A model generated the notes under the pieces. The model made no database searches and was not told the origin of the DNA. It was given only the letters and a program-made list of their open reading frames with translations. Of a DNA stretch of 64,000 bases, positions 1 through 8,272 are shown piece after piece. The DNA comes from Ramlibacter algicola (lineage in GTDB: Bacteria > Pseudomonadota > Gammaproteobacteria > Burkholderiales > Burkholderiaceae_C). Made by a program: the position numbers and the translations under genes. The stretch is taken from positions 3,720,001 to 3,784,000 of the forward strand of contig NZ_JAEDAO010000001.1 of the NCBI RefSeq assembly GCF_016641735.1, written 5' to 3'. How positions within the stretch are numbered: the stretch's first letter is position 1; every line of letters begins with the position of its first letter.

Positions 1-140
1 AGTGCGGCCAGGACCTGCCGGGACTGCAGGTCCGCCTGCTTCTGTCGCGTCCGGATGGCGGGGACCTCGGCCGGCGGAACGCCGCTTGAGGAGGCAGTGC
101 GAGTCTTGCCGCGGCTGCGCGGCGTCACGAGGGGGTCCAT
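1..140 (-). CDS. Possible 5' end of a gene running off the left edge
   Basis: An ATG at 140 on the minus strand opens a frame that stays open to the window edge (46 codons), with third positions rich in G and C as in neighbouring genes. It reads as a basic, Arg/Ser-rich N-terminus with no domain I recognise. AGGA lies 5 bases upstream of the ATG as a possible ribosome binding site. The opposite strand is also open here, so coding is not proven. I see nothing in 141-323. Confidence 0.3.
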   Translation of the reverse strand, partial: MDPLVTPRSRGKTRTASSSGVPPAEVPAIRTRQKQADLQSRQVLAA

Positions 141-323
141 GGGCGTCCTGGCGTCGTTCTTGTGGGCCCGAGAACCAGCCGTTACGTTGGCTCAGCAGGC
201 GCGCCAGTGTGTCGAGGCGCACCCATCTTGTGCGTAGGACGGCGCCGACACATGCGTTGCAGGCGGCACAGGGACGCGCAAACGGTGCTAATGGCCGCCC
301 CGCCGCAGCATCCGCGCCACGGG

Positions 324-2012
324 TCAGGTGCGAGTGGGGTCGTTCGCCAGAAACTGGTGCAGCATGGCGACCGCGGCGGCGCCTTCGCCGATCGCCCCGC
401 CGACACGCTTGACGGACCCGCTGCGCGCATCGCCGACGGCGAACACGCCGGGCACGCTGGCTTCCAGCGACCCGCGCGTGCGGCCTGGCGACGGACCCGC
501 CGCGTCGCCGGTCCGCACGAAGCCCAGCGCGTCCAGGTCGACGCAGCCGCGCAGCCATTCGGTCGCCGGCTCGGCCCCGATGAACAGGAACAGGCTGCGC
601 AAGGCCATCTCTTCCTCGCGGCCGTCCCGCCGCCAGCGCACGCCGGTCAGTCCCTGCAGCGCGTCGCCATGCAACGCGGTGAGCTGGGTGTTGGTCAGCA
701 CCGAGACGTTCGGCTGCGAGGCGATGCGGTCGATCAGGTAGCGCGACATGCTCGCCGCCAGGCCCGGGCCGCGCACGAGCATGTGCACCCGGCTGGCGTG
801 GCCCGAGAGCATGACGGCGGCCTGGCCGGCGGAGTTGCCGCCGCCGACCAGCGCGATCTCGGCGCCCGCGCAGGTCTGCGCCTCCAGCGCCGAGGCCCAG
901 TACCAGACGCCGCGGCCTTCGAATTCCTCCAGCCGCGGCACGCCCGGCCGCTTGTAGCGCGCCCCCGATGCGACGACCACCGCGCGCGCCCGCAAGCGAC
1001 GGCCATCCCCGAGCCGCACGGCGAGCTCGCCCGTCTCCGCTTGCGACGCGCAGTCCAGCGCCTCGGCATGCGCCGGGATCAGGAAGTGCGCGCCGAACTT
1101 CTGCGCCTGCACATAGGCCCGCGCGGTCAACGCCTGGCCGGAGATGCCGGTGGGAAAGCCCAGGTAGTTCTCGATGCGCGCGCTGGCGCCGGCCTGGCCG
1201 CCGAAGGCCCGCGAATCGACCACGATCACCTTCAGCCCTTCGGACGCGGCATACACCGCGGTCGCCAGGCCCGCCGGCCCGGCACCGACGATGACGACGT
1301 CGAACAGCTCGTCGTGCGGCGCGGCATCCACCATGCCGATGCAGCGCGCCAGTTCCGCTTCGGCCGGATCGCGCAGCACGGTGCCGTCGGCGCAGACCGC
1401 CAGCACCTCGTCGGGCGCGGCGCCGGCCTGCAGGTGCAGTTCGGCCGCATGGCGGTCCTGCCCGATGTCCAGCACGTGGTGCGGGAAGCCGTTGCGATTC
1501 AGGAAGGACTCGAGCCGCAGCACCGCCGGTGCGCGCGGGTTGCCGATCAGGACCACGCCGCTGGCGCCGCGCTGCAGCAGCGCCACGCGCCGCAGGATCA
1601 GCGCGCGGACGATGCGCTCGCCCAGGTCCGCTTCCGCGACCAGCAGCGCGCGCAACTGCTCGGGCGGGACCAGCAGCGCCTCGACGTCCTCCTCGGCGAC
1701 GCCGTCGACGAGCGCCGGCCCGCCCGACAGCTGGCCGACCTCGCCGGTGAATTGCCCCGGTCCGTGCTGCGTGATGGCGCCGTGCACGCCGACACCGTCG
1801 CGTTGGACGGCCGCGACTCGGCCCTTGAGGATGACGAACATGCCCGGGCTCGGTTCGCCGGCGACGTACAGGCGGTCGCCCTTGCGGAATCCCATCGGCA
1901 GGCCGAAACGCTGGATGCGCGCGATCTCGGCCGTGGCGAGCAGCGGGAACGCCTGCTCATGCCGGCTGGTCTCGACCGGCGAAGGGGGGGCGTCGTTCGG
2001 CGCGCTGGGCAT
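324..2012 (-). CDS. Cyclic-nucleotide-domain / thioredoxin-reductase-like FAD oxidoreductase
   Basis: A 562-residue fusion. Residues about 35-130 look like a CRP-type cyclic-nucleotide-binding fold. Residues about 150-230 resemble a thioredoxin/glutaredoxin-like fold without an active-site cysteine pair. From about 238 there is a thioredoxin-reductase-type domain with the FAD motif GAGPAG (243-248) and the NAD(P) motif GGGNSAG (390-396). The CxxC redox pair of true thioredoxin reductases is missing; the corresponding stretch reads YWASALEAQTC. It therefore belongs to the CRP-TrxR-like family, whose physiological substrate is not established. It lies 34 bases downstream of umuC on the same strand, so it may be read from the LexA-box promoter. 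The family call is firm; the reaction is unknown. Confidence 0.88.
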   Translation of the reverse strand: MPSAPNDAPPSPVETSRHEQAFPLLATAEIARIQRFGLPMGFRKGDRLYVAGEPSPGMFVILKGRVAAVQRDGVGVHGAITQHGPGQFTGEVGQLSGGPALVDGVAEEDVEALLVPPEQLRALLVAEADLGERIVRALILRRVALLQRGASGVVLIGNPRAPAVLRLESFLNRNGFPHHVLDIGQDRHAAELHLQAGAAPDEVLAVCADGTVLRDPAEAELARCIGMVDAAPHDELFDVVIVGAGPAGLATAVYAASEGLKVIVVDSRAFGGQAGASARIENYLGFPTGISGQALTARAYVQAQKFGAHFLIPAHAEALDCASQAETGELAVRLGDGRRLRARAVVVASGARYKRPGVPRLEEFEGRGVWYWASALEAQTCAGAEIALVGGGNSAGQAAVMLSGHASRVHMLVRGPGLAASMSRYLIDRIASQPNVSVLTNTQLTALHGDALQGLTGVRWRRDGREEEMALRSLFLFIGAEPATEWLRGCVDLDALGFVRTGDAAGPSPGRTRGSLEASVPGVFAVGDARSGSVKRVGGAIGEGAAAVAMLHQFLANDPTRT

Positions 2013-2046
2013 GGCGGCTCCGGCTGGTGCGCGCAGGATACGCCGC

Positions 2047-3351
2047 TCAAGCGCGCGCCGTCGGCAGGTGTGCCCAGTTGGTCGTGTACTGCGGCGTGAG
2101 CCACTCCTGCTTCATGGTCCACGCCCGCGCATCGCCGCCCGTGCCCGCGCTGGCGGTGTGCAAGGTGCCGCGGCCGTAGCGGTCGTTGATGCGGTCCATC
2201 GCGGCCGCGAGCCGGCCCTGCTTCGGCGCCGGCTCCTCGTCGAGCGCGAGCTCGCCCTGCACGCGCGTCGCCGGTTGCAGGTCCAGCAGGATGACGCCCG
2301 CCTTGTGGAACTTGAATCCCTCGCGGAAGACCTGCCGCAAGCCCCGCAGCGCCGCCTGCACGATCGGCGCCGTGTCCGCCGTCGGCCGCCGCAGGGGCAC
2401 AGTTGCCGAGCGCGAGTACTGGCGCTCCCACTTGCGGAACGGGTTCGTGTGCACGAACGTGAGCACCTGCGCGGCATGGCTGCCGTCCTCGCGCAGCTTG
2501 AAGGCCGCGCGGCTGGCGTACTCGCTCACGGCCTCGACCAGCGGCGGCAGCGTCGACACCGGATCGCCGAACGCGCGCGTGCACGAGACCTCCTTGCGCG
2601 CGGACGGCACGTCGTCCAGCGCGATGCACGGCACGCCCTGGAGTTCGCGCACGGTGCGCTCGACGACGACGCTCCAGCGCCGGCGCGCCACCGCCGCGTC
2701 CATCCGCGCCAGGTCGAGCACGGTGCGCACGCCGTCGGCTTCGAGGTGCGCCGACAGGCGCCGGCCGATGCCCCACACCTCGCCGACCGGCGTCGCCGCG
2801 AGCACGGCGTCGCGGTCCGATGGCGGCAACGCCTCGAGATGGAACACGCGCCCGAACGATGCCGGGTACGGCGCGCCGGGGCGGCGGTCCGCTTCCTTCG
2901 CCACGTGGTTGGCCAGCTTGGCCAGCGTCTTGGTGCCGCCGATGCCGATGCCGCACGGGATGCCGATCCAGCGCTCCATGCGCTCGCGCAGGCGATGTCC
3001 CGCCGCGACGAGGTCGCCCGGGATGCCGCGTACGTCGACGAAGCACTCGTCGATCGAATAGACCTCCTGCGCCGGCCCGTAGCGCGCGGCGATCGCCATC
3101 ATGCGGTCGCTCATGTCGCCGTACAGCGTGAAGTTCGCCGACAGCGCGAGCACGCCGGCGTCGGGCAGGCGCGCGCGGATCAGGTGCCAGGGCTCGGCCA
3201 TCGCGATGCCCAGCGCCTTCGCCTCGTTGCTGCGCGCGATGGCGCAGCCGTCGTTGTTGGACAGCACGACGACCGGCCGCCCGCGCAGGCTGGGGCGGAA
3301 CACCCGCTCGCAGCTGACGTAGAAGTTGTTGCCGTCGACCAGCGCGTACAT
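2047..3351 (-). CDS. umuC: Translesion DNA polymerase V catalytic subunit UmuC
   Basis: A Y-family polymerase of 434 residues, about the usual UmuC length. The metal-binding carboxylates are visible: D6 in [15 protein letters not shown] and D101/E102 in the [10 protein letters not shown] motif. A UmuC-specific C-terminal part follows ([12 protein letters not shown] region). With processed UmuD it copies past DNA lesions during the SOS response. It starts 16 bases after umuD, so the two form an operon under the LexA-type box upstream. The ATG at 3351 gives the canonical N-terminus. Confidence 0.96.
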   Translation of the reverse strand: MYALVDGNNFYVSCERVFRPSLRGRPVVVLSNNDGCAIARSNEAKALGIAMAEPWHLIRARLPDAGVLALSANFTLYGDMSDRMMAIAARYGPAQEVYSIDECFVDVRGIPGDLVAAGHRLRERMERWIGIPCGIGIGGTKTLAKLANHVAKEADRRPGAPYPASFGRVFHLEALPPSDRDAVLAATPVGEVWGIGRRLSAHLEADGVRTVLDLARMDAAVARRRWSVVVERTVRELQGVPCIALDDVPSARKEVSCTRAFGDPVSTLPPLVEAVSEYASRAAFKLREDGSHAAQVLTFVHTNPFRKWERQYSRSATVPLRRPTADTAPIVQAALRGLRQVFREGFKFHKAGVILLDLQPATRVQGELALDEEPAPKQGRLAAAMDRINDRYGRGTLHTASAGTGGDARAWTMKQEWLTPQYTTNWAHLPTARA

Positions 3352-3367
3352 GCCACCCCGCTGCGCT

Positions 3368-3811
3368 TCAGCGGAACCGCTTGATGGTGCAGGTGACCAC
3401 GCCGACGATGGCCAGCCGCTGGCCGTCCCGCTCGAAGACGATGTCGGGAAAGGTCGGGTCCGCCGCCTGCAGCTTCACGCGGCCGTTGCGCTGGAAGAGG
3501 TACTTGACCGTGAAGTCGTTGTCGACCTCCGCGACGACCACGTCCCCGTGCCTCGGCGCGAGCGCGCGGTTGACCACCAGGATGTCGCCGTCCGCGATGC
3601 CCGCGCCCTGCATCGACGTGCCGCGCACGCGCCAGAAGAACGTGGCGGTGGGGTGCGTGATGAGGAGGTCGTTGAGGTCCTGCCGCTTGGCGGCAAAGTC
3701 ATCGGCAGGCGACGGAAACCCGGCCCGCACCGTCCCCTGCGCCATCGGCAGCGGCAGTGGCGGCCCCGGCACGAACGGCCAGCCGCCGGCGTGAGCGATA
3801 CTACTGTTCAC
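3368..3811 (-). CDS. umuD: UmuD-type SOS mutagenesis protein (S24 self-cleaving peptidase)
   Basis: A LexA-like S24 peptidase fold. Counting from the GTG at 3811 (147 residues), the catalytic serine is S66 (GTSMQG) and the lysine K103 (FTVKY). Their 37-residue spacing equals S60/K97 of E. coli UmuD. The self-cleavage site is probably A30-G31, just before FPSP. The start is uncertain: an ATG at 3868 would place the LexA box inside the gene, GTG 3811 lies within the box, and GTG 3772 or ATG 3745 would place the box upstream. Conserved PLPL residues before the cleavage site argue against ATG 3745. Cleaved UmuD' partners UmuC, encoded 16 bases downstream. Confidence 0.9.
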   Translation of the reverse strand: MNSSIAHAGGWPFVPGPPLPLPMAQGTVRAGFPSPADDFAAKRQDLNDLLITHPTATFFWRVRGTSMQGAGIADGDILVVNRALAPRHGDVVVAEVDNDFTVKYLFQRNGRVKLQAADPTFPDIVFERDGQRLAIVGVVTCTIKRFR

Positions 3812-3821
3812 GCATCCAGTG
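3802..3821 (-). promoter_or_regulatory. LexA (SOS) box upstream of umuDC
   Basis: Read towards umuD the site is CACTGGATGCGTGAACAGTA. Its core CTGG-N8-ACAG differs by one base from the consensus CTGT-N8-ACAG, and the AGTA flank also fits. It sits over or just before the likely umuD start, as expected for an SOS-controlled umuDC operon. Confidence 0.75.
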
Positions 3822-3891
3822 TAGCCTCGCGAGCCGCTTGGGGCAACGGCTTGACGCCTGCCACCCATCGTGCTTGCGCACTCCGGGAGGC

Positions 3892-3996
3892 CTCAACGCA
3901 GAGACGCAGAAAGCAGCCAGAAGGAAGACCGAAGGGACAACACCCTTTGATGGATCTTCCGTGGCTTCTGTCTGCCTTCTGCGTCCTCTGCGTTGA
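3892..3996. repeat. Long nested hairpin element of the CGCAGAG family (copy A)
   Basis: Left arm 3892-3922 and right arm 3965-3996 are inverted copies built on AACGCAGAG and ACGCAGAA units. They pair over about 31 bases with two mismatches and one indel. The 42-base loop holds shorter inner pairings (GAAG/CTTC, AAGGG/CCCTT). It lies upstream of umuD and downstream of the FAH gene. A second copy with the same core is at 12937-13103. Confidence 0.8.
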
Positions 3997-4010
3997 AGAC
4001 CAGGTGAGCG

Positions 4011-4057
4011 GTAGCGAACCGCTCGCGGTAACGAACCGCTCGCGCTAGCGAACCGCC
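4011..4057. repeat. 17-bp tandem repeat overlapping the end of the FAH gene
   Basis: Two full units (4011-4027 and 4028-4044) and a partial third (4045-4057) share the pattern GTAGCGAACCGCTCGCG with single-base changes. The TAG stop of the FAH-family gene on the minus strand (4047-4045) falls in the third unit. Confidence 0.8.
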
Positions 4058-4896
4058 TTGTACGCGACCACCTTCTGCCGCTGCTCGCCCAGGCCCTCGA
4101 TGCCCAGCGTCATGACGTCGCCGCGCTTCAGGAAGCGTTGCGGCTTCATGCCGAGGCCGACGCCCGGGGGCGTGCCGGTGGTGATGATGTCGCCGGGCAG
4201 CAGCGTCATGAACTTGCTGCAGTAGCTCACGATCTCGGCGGCGCCGAAGATCATGGTCTTGGTGTTGCCGGTCTGCATGCGCTCGCCGTTCAGGTCCAGC
4301 CACATCGCCAAGCGCTGCGGGTTCGGGATCTCGTCGGTCGTCACGAGCCAGGGGCCGACCGGGCCGAAGGTGTCGCAGCCCTTGCCCTTGTCCCACTGCG
4401 AGCCGCGCTCGAGCTGGTACTCGCGCTCGCTGACGTCGTTGACGACGCAGTAGCCGGCGACGTACGACAGCGCGTCCTTGCGCGAGACATAGCGTGCGGT
4501 CTGGCCGATGACGATGCCCAGCTCCACTTCCCAGTCGCCCTTCACCGAGCCCTTGGGCAGCATCACGTCGTCGTCCGGGCCCTGGATGCACGAGGTCGCC
4601 TTCATGAAGACGATCGGCTCCTTCGGGATCGGCATGCCGGCTTCGGCGGCGTGGTCGGTGTAGTTCAGGCCGATGGCGACGAACTTGCCCACGTTGGCGA
4701 CCGGGCAGCCCATGCGCGGCGTGCCGCGCACGACCGGCGCCTTGGCGACGGCCTTGCGGATCTTCGCGAGCACGGCCGGCGCGAGTTGCGCCGGGCCGAT
4801 GTCGGGCACCACGCCCGACAGGTCACGCAGCTTGCCGTCCTCGCCGATCACGCCCGGCTTCTCCTTGCCCGGGTTGCCATAGCGAACGAGTTTCAT
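4045..4896 (-). CDS. FAH-family hydrolase, likely 2,4-diketo-3-deoxy sugar acid hydrolase
   Basis: A 283-residue fumarylacetoacetate-hydrolase fold. Metal ligands are visible as E123 and E125 (DWEVELG) and D154 (VVNDV), with the family's TTGTPPGVG loop near the C-terminus. FAH members placed beside a 2-keto-3-deoxy sugar acid dehydrogenase cleave the C4-oxidised 2,4-diketo-3-deoxy acid to pyruvate and a hydroxyacid (known for L-fuconate and L-rhamnonate routes). The adjacent SDR genes, TRAP transporter and UxaA-type dehydratase support that role; the exact substrate is inferred. It is last in a leftward operon, 24 bases after the upstream SDR, with AGGACCCC just before the ATG. Confidence 0.88.
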   Translation of the reverse strand: MKLVRYGNPGKEKPGVIGEDGKLRDLSGVVPDIGPAQLAPAVLAKIRKAVAKAPVVRGTPRMGCPVANVGKFVAIGLNYTDHAAEAGMPIPKEPIVFMKATSCIQGPDDDVMLPKGSVKGDWEVELGIVIGQTARYVSRKDALSYVAGYCVVNDVSEREYQLERGSQWDKGKGCDTFGPVGPWLVTTDEIPNPQRLAMWLDLNGERMQTGNTKTMIFGAAEIVSYCSKFMTLLPGDIITTGTPPGVGLGMKPQRFLKRGDVMTLGIEGLGEQRQKVVAYKAVR

Positions 4897-4920
4897 GGGG
4901 TCCTTTCGTTGTTCGTGGAA

Positions 4921-5667
4921 TCAGTAGGTCGCGCGTCCGCCCGACAGGTCGAACACCGCGCCGGTGGAGAACGAGCATTCCTCGGTGCACAGCCAGCCGA
5001 CCAGCGCGGCGACTTCCTCGGGCCTGCCGAAGCGGTTCATCGGGATCTTGCTCAGCATGAACTGGATGTGCTCGGGCGTCATCTGGTCGAAGATCGCCGT
5101 CTTCACCGCCGCCGGCGTCACGCAGTTGACGCGCACGTCGACGTCGGCCAACTCCTTGCCCAGCGACTTGGTCAAGCCGATGACCGCCGCCTTGCTGGAG
5201 CTGTACGCGCTGGCGTTCGGGTTGCCGTCCTTGCCGGCGACGGACGCGATGTTGACGATGCGGCCGTAGCCCTGCTGGCGCATCAGCGCGCCGATCTCGC
5301 GGCAGCAGTGGAAGGTGCCGTGCACGTTGACGTCGTACACCTGGCGCCAGGCCTCGGGCGGGTAGTCGCACAACTTCGTGTTCGGTCCCGTGATGCCGGC
5401 GCTGTTGACGAGCGCGTCGATGCGTGGCGACTGCGCGGTGGTGCGCTTGACCGCCTGCAGCACCGACGCGTAGTCGGCCACGTCGACCGCGACCGCCGCG
5501 GCGCGCGGGCCGAGCTTCATCGCCGCCTGCTGCGCACCGGCCTCGTCGAGGTCCCACAGCGTCACGCTGCCGCCGGAATGCACCAGCCGTTCGGCGATCG
5601 CATAGCCGAGGCCCGTGGCGCCGCCGGTGATCACCGCATGGCGGCCCTGGAAATCGAGTTGGTTCAT
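4921..5667 (-). CDS. Short-chain dehydrogenase/reductase (first of pair)
   Basis: A classical SDR of 248 residues. It has the NAD(P)-binding motif TGGATGLG near the N-terminus, an NSAG motif, the catalytic serine in NIASVAG, and YSSSK as the Tyr-x3-Lys pair. The ATG at 5667 overlaps the TGA of the next SDR gene as ATGA, so translation is probably coupled. In this sugar-acid operon it may oxidise a sugar, aldonate or 2-keto-3-deoxy intermediate. Sequence alone does not tell which of the two SDRs does which step. Confidence 0.9.
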   Translation of the reverse strand: MNQLDFQGRHAVITGGATGLGYAIAERLVHSGGSVTLWDLDEAGAQQAAMKLGPRAAAVAVDVADYASVLQAVKRTTAQSPRIDALVNSAGITGPNTKLCDYPPEAWRQVYDVNVHGTFHCCREIGALMRQQGYGRIVNIASVAGKDGNPNASAYSSSKAAVIGLTKSLGKELADVDVRVNCVTPAAVKTAIFDQMTPEHIQFMLSKIPMNRFGRPEEVAALVGWLCTEECSFSTGAVFDLSGGRATY

Positions 5668-6398
5668 ACCGTGATGCCTCCGTCGACCGCGTACGCCTGC
5701 CCCGTGACGAATGCCGATTCGTCGCTGGCGAGGAACACCACCAGCGGCGCGATCTCTTCCGCCTTCGCGAGCCGGCCCATGGGCTGGCGCGCGACGAACG
5801 CCTGCCGCGCGGCGACCGGGTCGGCATTCGCGTTGATGCGCCCCTGCAGCGACGGCGTATCGACCGTGCCGGGGCAGATCGCATTGCAGCGGATGCCGTC
5901 GCCGACGTAGTCCGCCGCCACGCTCTTGGTCAGGCCGATCACCGCCGCCTTGGTGGTGCCGTAGATGAAACGGTTCGGCAGGCCCTTGATGCTGCTGCAC
6001 ACGCTGGCCATGTTGATGATGCTGCCGCCGCCGCGCGCGAGCATCTTCGGCAGCGCGGCCTGGATGGCCCAGAACTGCGCGCGCACGTTCAGGTCCAGCG
6101 CGAAGGCCCATTCGTCGTCGGTGGCCTGCAGCACGGTGCCCGAATGCACGTAGCCGGCGCAGTTGAACAGCACGTCCAGCGCCGGCATGTCGCCGATGAC
6201 GCGCTGGATCGACGGCTTGTCCAGCACATCGAGGCGCACGGCGCGCACGTTGGCGACGCCTTCGTAGCCGGCGAGCAGGCGCTCGTCGACGTCGGTGGCC
6301 CACACCTGCGCGCCTTCGGCGGCGAGCGCCAGCGCGCTGGCGCGGCCGATGCCCTGGCCGGCGGCGGTGACCAGGGCGGTCTTGTTCTGCAGTCGCAC
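5664..6398 (-). CDS. SDR resembling 2-keto-3-deoxy-L-fuconate dehydrogenase
   Basis: From the GTG at 6398 (244 residues) it has TAAGQGIG at the N-terminus, an NCAG motif, the catalytic serine in NMASV, and YGTTK as Tyr-x3-Lys. Its overall look is that of the BDH2/2-keto-3-deoxy-L-fuconate dehydrogenase branch of SDRs. In the pathway it would oxidise C4 of the 2-keto-3-deoxy acid before the FAH hydrolase acts. The start was chosen because AAGGAA lies 7 bases upstream; upstream in-frame starts would read through the operator. It is the first gene of the leftward operon. Confidence 0.88.
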   Translation of the reverse strand: MRLQNKTALVTAAGQGIGRASALALAAEGAQVWATDVDERLLAGYEGVANVRAVRLDVLDKPSIQRVIGDMPALDVLFNCAGYVHSGTVLQATDDEWAFALDLNVRAQFWAIQAALPKMLARGGGSIINMASVCSSIKGLPNRFIYGTTKAAVIGLTKSVAADYVGDGIRCNAICPGTVDTPSLQGRINANADPVAARQAFVARQPMGRLAKAEEIAPLVVFLASDESAFVTGQAYAVDGGITV

Positions 6399-6497
6399 GT
6401 GGGTGTTCCTTCGCGTGGGCCAAGCGGCCCGGGAGATGCGGATGAGCGCGGCGGGCGGGTTTTGCCCGATGCCGGCTGCACGACTGCGGCAGATAGT

Positions 6498-6514
6498 AAT
6501 TGGCCTGACCAGTT
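6498..6514. promoter_or_regulatory. FadR-like operator between the divergent sugar-acid operons
   Basis: AATTGGCCTGACCAGTT differs at two positions from the 17-base FadR consensus AACTGGTCNGACCAGTT and is nearly palindromic. It lies in the 151-base gap between the leftward SDR/FAH operon and the rightward GntR gene. It is the obvious binding site for the neighbouring GntR/FadR-type regulator. Confidence 0.7.
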
Positions 6515-6549
6515 GTCCCATCCGCACAAGCCCCTACCCCCAAAGACCC

Positions 6550-7266
6550 ATGTCCTTGCAGACCGTCGGCTCGCAGCGCCTGTACCGGCAGATCGCCGAA
6601 CAGGTGCGCGCGCTCATCGCGGGTGGCGAGTTCGCGGCGGGCTCACGGTTGCCCGCGGAACGGGACCTAGCACGCCACCTCGGCGTGAGCCGGCCGTCGG
6701 TGCGCGAGGCGCTGATCGCGCTGGAGGTCGAGGGCCTGGTCGAAGTGCGGCTCGGGTCCGGCATCTACGTGCGCACGCGGGATGGCGCAACGAGGCCGGC
6801 GCGAGCCCGCGCCGCCGCCAACGACTGGGGGCCGCTGGAACTGATGCGTGCGCGCGAACTGGTCGAAGGCGAAGTTGCCGCCCTGGCGGCGCGCCATGCG
6901 CGCAAGGCGCAGGTCGCCGCGATGGCGTCCGCGCTCGACCGCATGCGCGAGGAGGCGCAAGCCGGCGTCGTGCCGCGTGAAGGCGACGAGGCGTTCCACA
7001 ACGCCATCGCCCTCGCCTGCGGCAACGAGGTGCTGAGCGACACGGTGCGTGGCTACTGGCATGCGCGCAGCGGGCCGCTGTCCACGCGGCTGGGCGACTA
7101 CTTCGAGAGTCCCGCGTCGTGGAACGCCGCCCTGCAAGAACACGACGCGGTGCTGGACGCCATCCGCGACCGCGACGGCACCGCCGCGCGCACCGCGATG
7201 CACCACCACCTGCAGCGGGCCTACAACCGATACAGCGCGAGCTGGCGCCGCGCCCACAGTTCCTGA
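6550..7266 (+). CDS. GntR-family (FadR/FCD-type) transcriptional regulator
   Basis: 238 residues. The N-terminal winged helix-turn-helix includes the GntR hallmark SRLPAERDLARHLGVSRPSV. The all-helical FCD effector domain follows, with its expected acidic/histidine metal ligands, such as the H in the EAFHNAIA stretch. The ATG at 6550 gives the usual FadR-type length. It heads the rightward operon of TRAP transporter and catabolic genes and faces the SDR/FAH operon, with the FadR-like operator in between. The likely role is a repressor released by a pathway sugar acid; the ligand is not known. Confidence 0.92.
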   Translation: MSLQTVGSQRLYRQIAEQVRALIAGGEFAAGSRLPAERDLARHLGVSRPSVREALIALEVEGLVEVRLGSGIYVRTRDGATRPARARAAANDWGPLELMRARELVEGEVAALAARHARKAQVAAMASALDRMREEAQAGVVPREGDEAFHNAIALACGNEVLSDTVRGYWHARSGPLSTRLGDYFESPASWNAALQEHDAVLDAIRDRDGTAARTAMHHHLQRAYNRYSASWRRAHSS

Positions 7267-7294
7267 CGCCAGAAGACCACCCTAGGAGACAACG

Positions 7295-8272
7295 ATGACC
7301 AAGCGCCTGACCCTGAAACTGATCGCCGCCTGCGCGCTGGCGGCCGCGGCGGCCGCGCCCGCGATGGCCCAGACCCAGCTGAAGTGGGCCCACGTGTACG
7401 AGACGTCCGAGCCGTACCACAAGTGGTCGGTGTGGGCCGGCGACGAGATCAAGAAGCGCACCAACGGCCGCTACGAGGTGAAGGTGTTCCCGGCCTCGAC
7501 GCTGGGCAAGGAAGCGGACATCAACCAGGGCCTGCAACTGGGGACGGTGGACATCGTCCTCACCGGCGCCAGCTTCGCCGCCCGCAGCTACCAGCCGCTG
7601 GCCATCTCGTACTTCCCGTTCATCTTCCGCGACGCCGAGCACCAGTTCAAGTACGCCAAGAGCGACGTGTTCAAGGACCTCGCAGGCGGCTACGACAAGG
7701 CCAGCGGCAACCACATCACCGCGATGACGTACTACGGCGCCCGCCACGTGACGTCGAACCGGCCGATCGCGAAGCCCGAGGACATGAAGGGCCTGAAGAT
7801 CCGAGTGCCCGACGCGCCGGCCTACCTCGCGTTCCCGAAATCGCTGGGTGCCAACCCGACGCCGATCGCCTTCGCCGAGGTCTACCTGGCGCTGCAGAAC
7901 GGCACCGTGGAAGCGCAGGAGAACCCGCTGCCCACCATCGAGGCCAAGAAGTTCTATGAAGTGCAGAAGAACATCTCGCTGACGGGCCACATCGTCGACT
8001 CGCTGCTGACCGTGGTGTCGGGCTCCACCTGGGGCAAGCTGTCCGACGCCGACAAGAAGACCTTCACCGACGTGATGGTCGAGGCCGCCGAGAAGGCGAG
8101 CAAGGAGATCGCGGCGTCCGAGGTGCGGCTGACCGAGGAGTTCAAGAAGAAGGGCATCAACATCATCACCGTCGACAAGAACGCGTTCCGCGAGGCGGTG
8201 CTCAAGACCACCAAGCCCACGGACCAGGGCTACCGTCAGGCCGACTACGACAAGATCGTGAACATCAAGTGA
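7295..8272 (+). CDS. TRAP transporter substrate-binding protein (DctP family)
   Basis: 325 residues. An N-terminal signal peptide of about 25 residues ends at AMAQ, followed by a mature periplasmic binding protein. The conserved substrate-carboxylate arginine sits in the GLKIRVPDAPAYLAF motif. It binds an organic acid, here probably a sugar acid, and hands it to the DctQ/DctM permease encoded next. AGGAGAC precedes the ATG. The stop overlaps the GTG of the next gene as GTGA. Confidence 0.93.
   Translation: MTKRLTLKLIAACALAAAAAAPAMAQTQLKWAHVYETSEPYHKWSVWAGDEIKKRTNGRYEVKVFPASTLGKEADINQGLQLGTVDIVLTGASFAARSYQPLAISYFPFIFRDAEHQFKYAKSDVFKDLAGGYDKASGNHITAMTYYGARHVTSNRPIAKPEDMKGLKIRVPDAPAYLAFPKSLGANPTPIAFAEVYLALQNGTVEAQENPLPTIEAKKFYEVQKNISLTGHIVDSLLTVVSGSTWGKLSDADKKTFTDVMVEAAEKASKEIAASEVRLTEEFKKKGINIITVDKNAFREAVLKTTKPTDQGYRQADYDKIVNIK

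Noticed and set aside
3893..4591. Minus-strand open frame across hairpin copy A and the FAH gene
   Set aside because: It overlaps the FAH gene out of frame and its end is repeat sequence.
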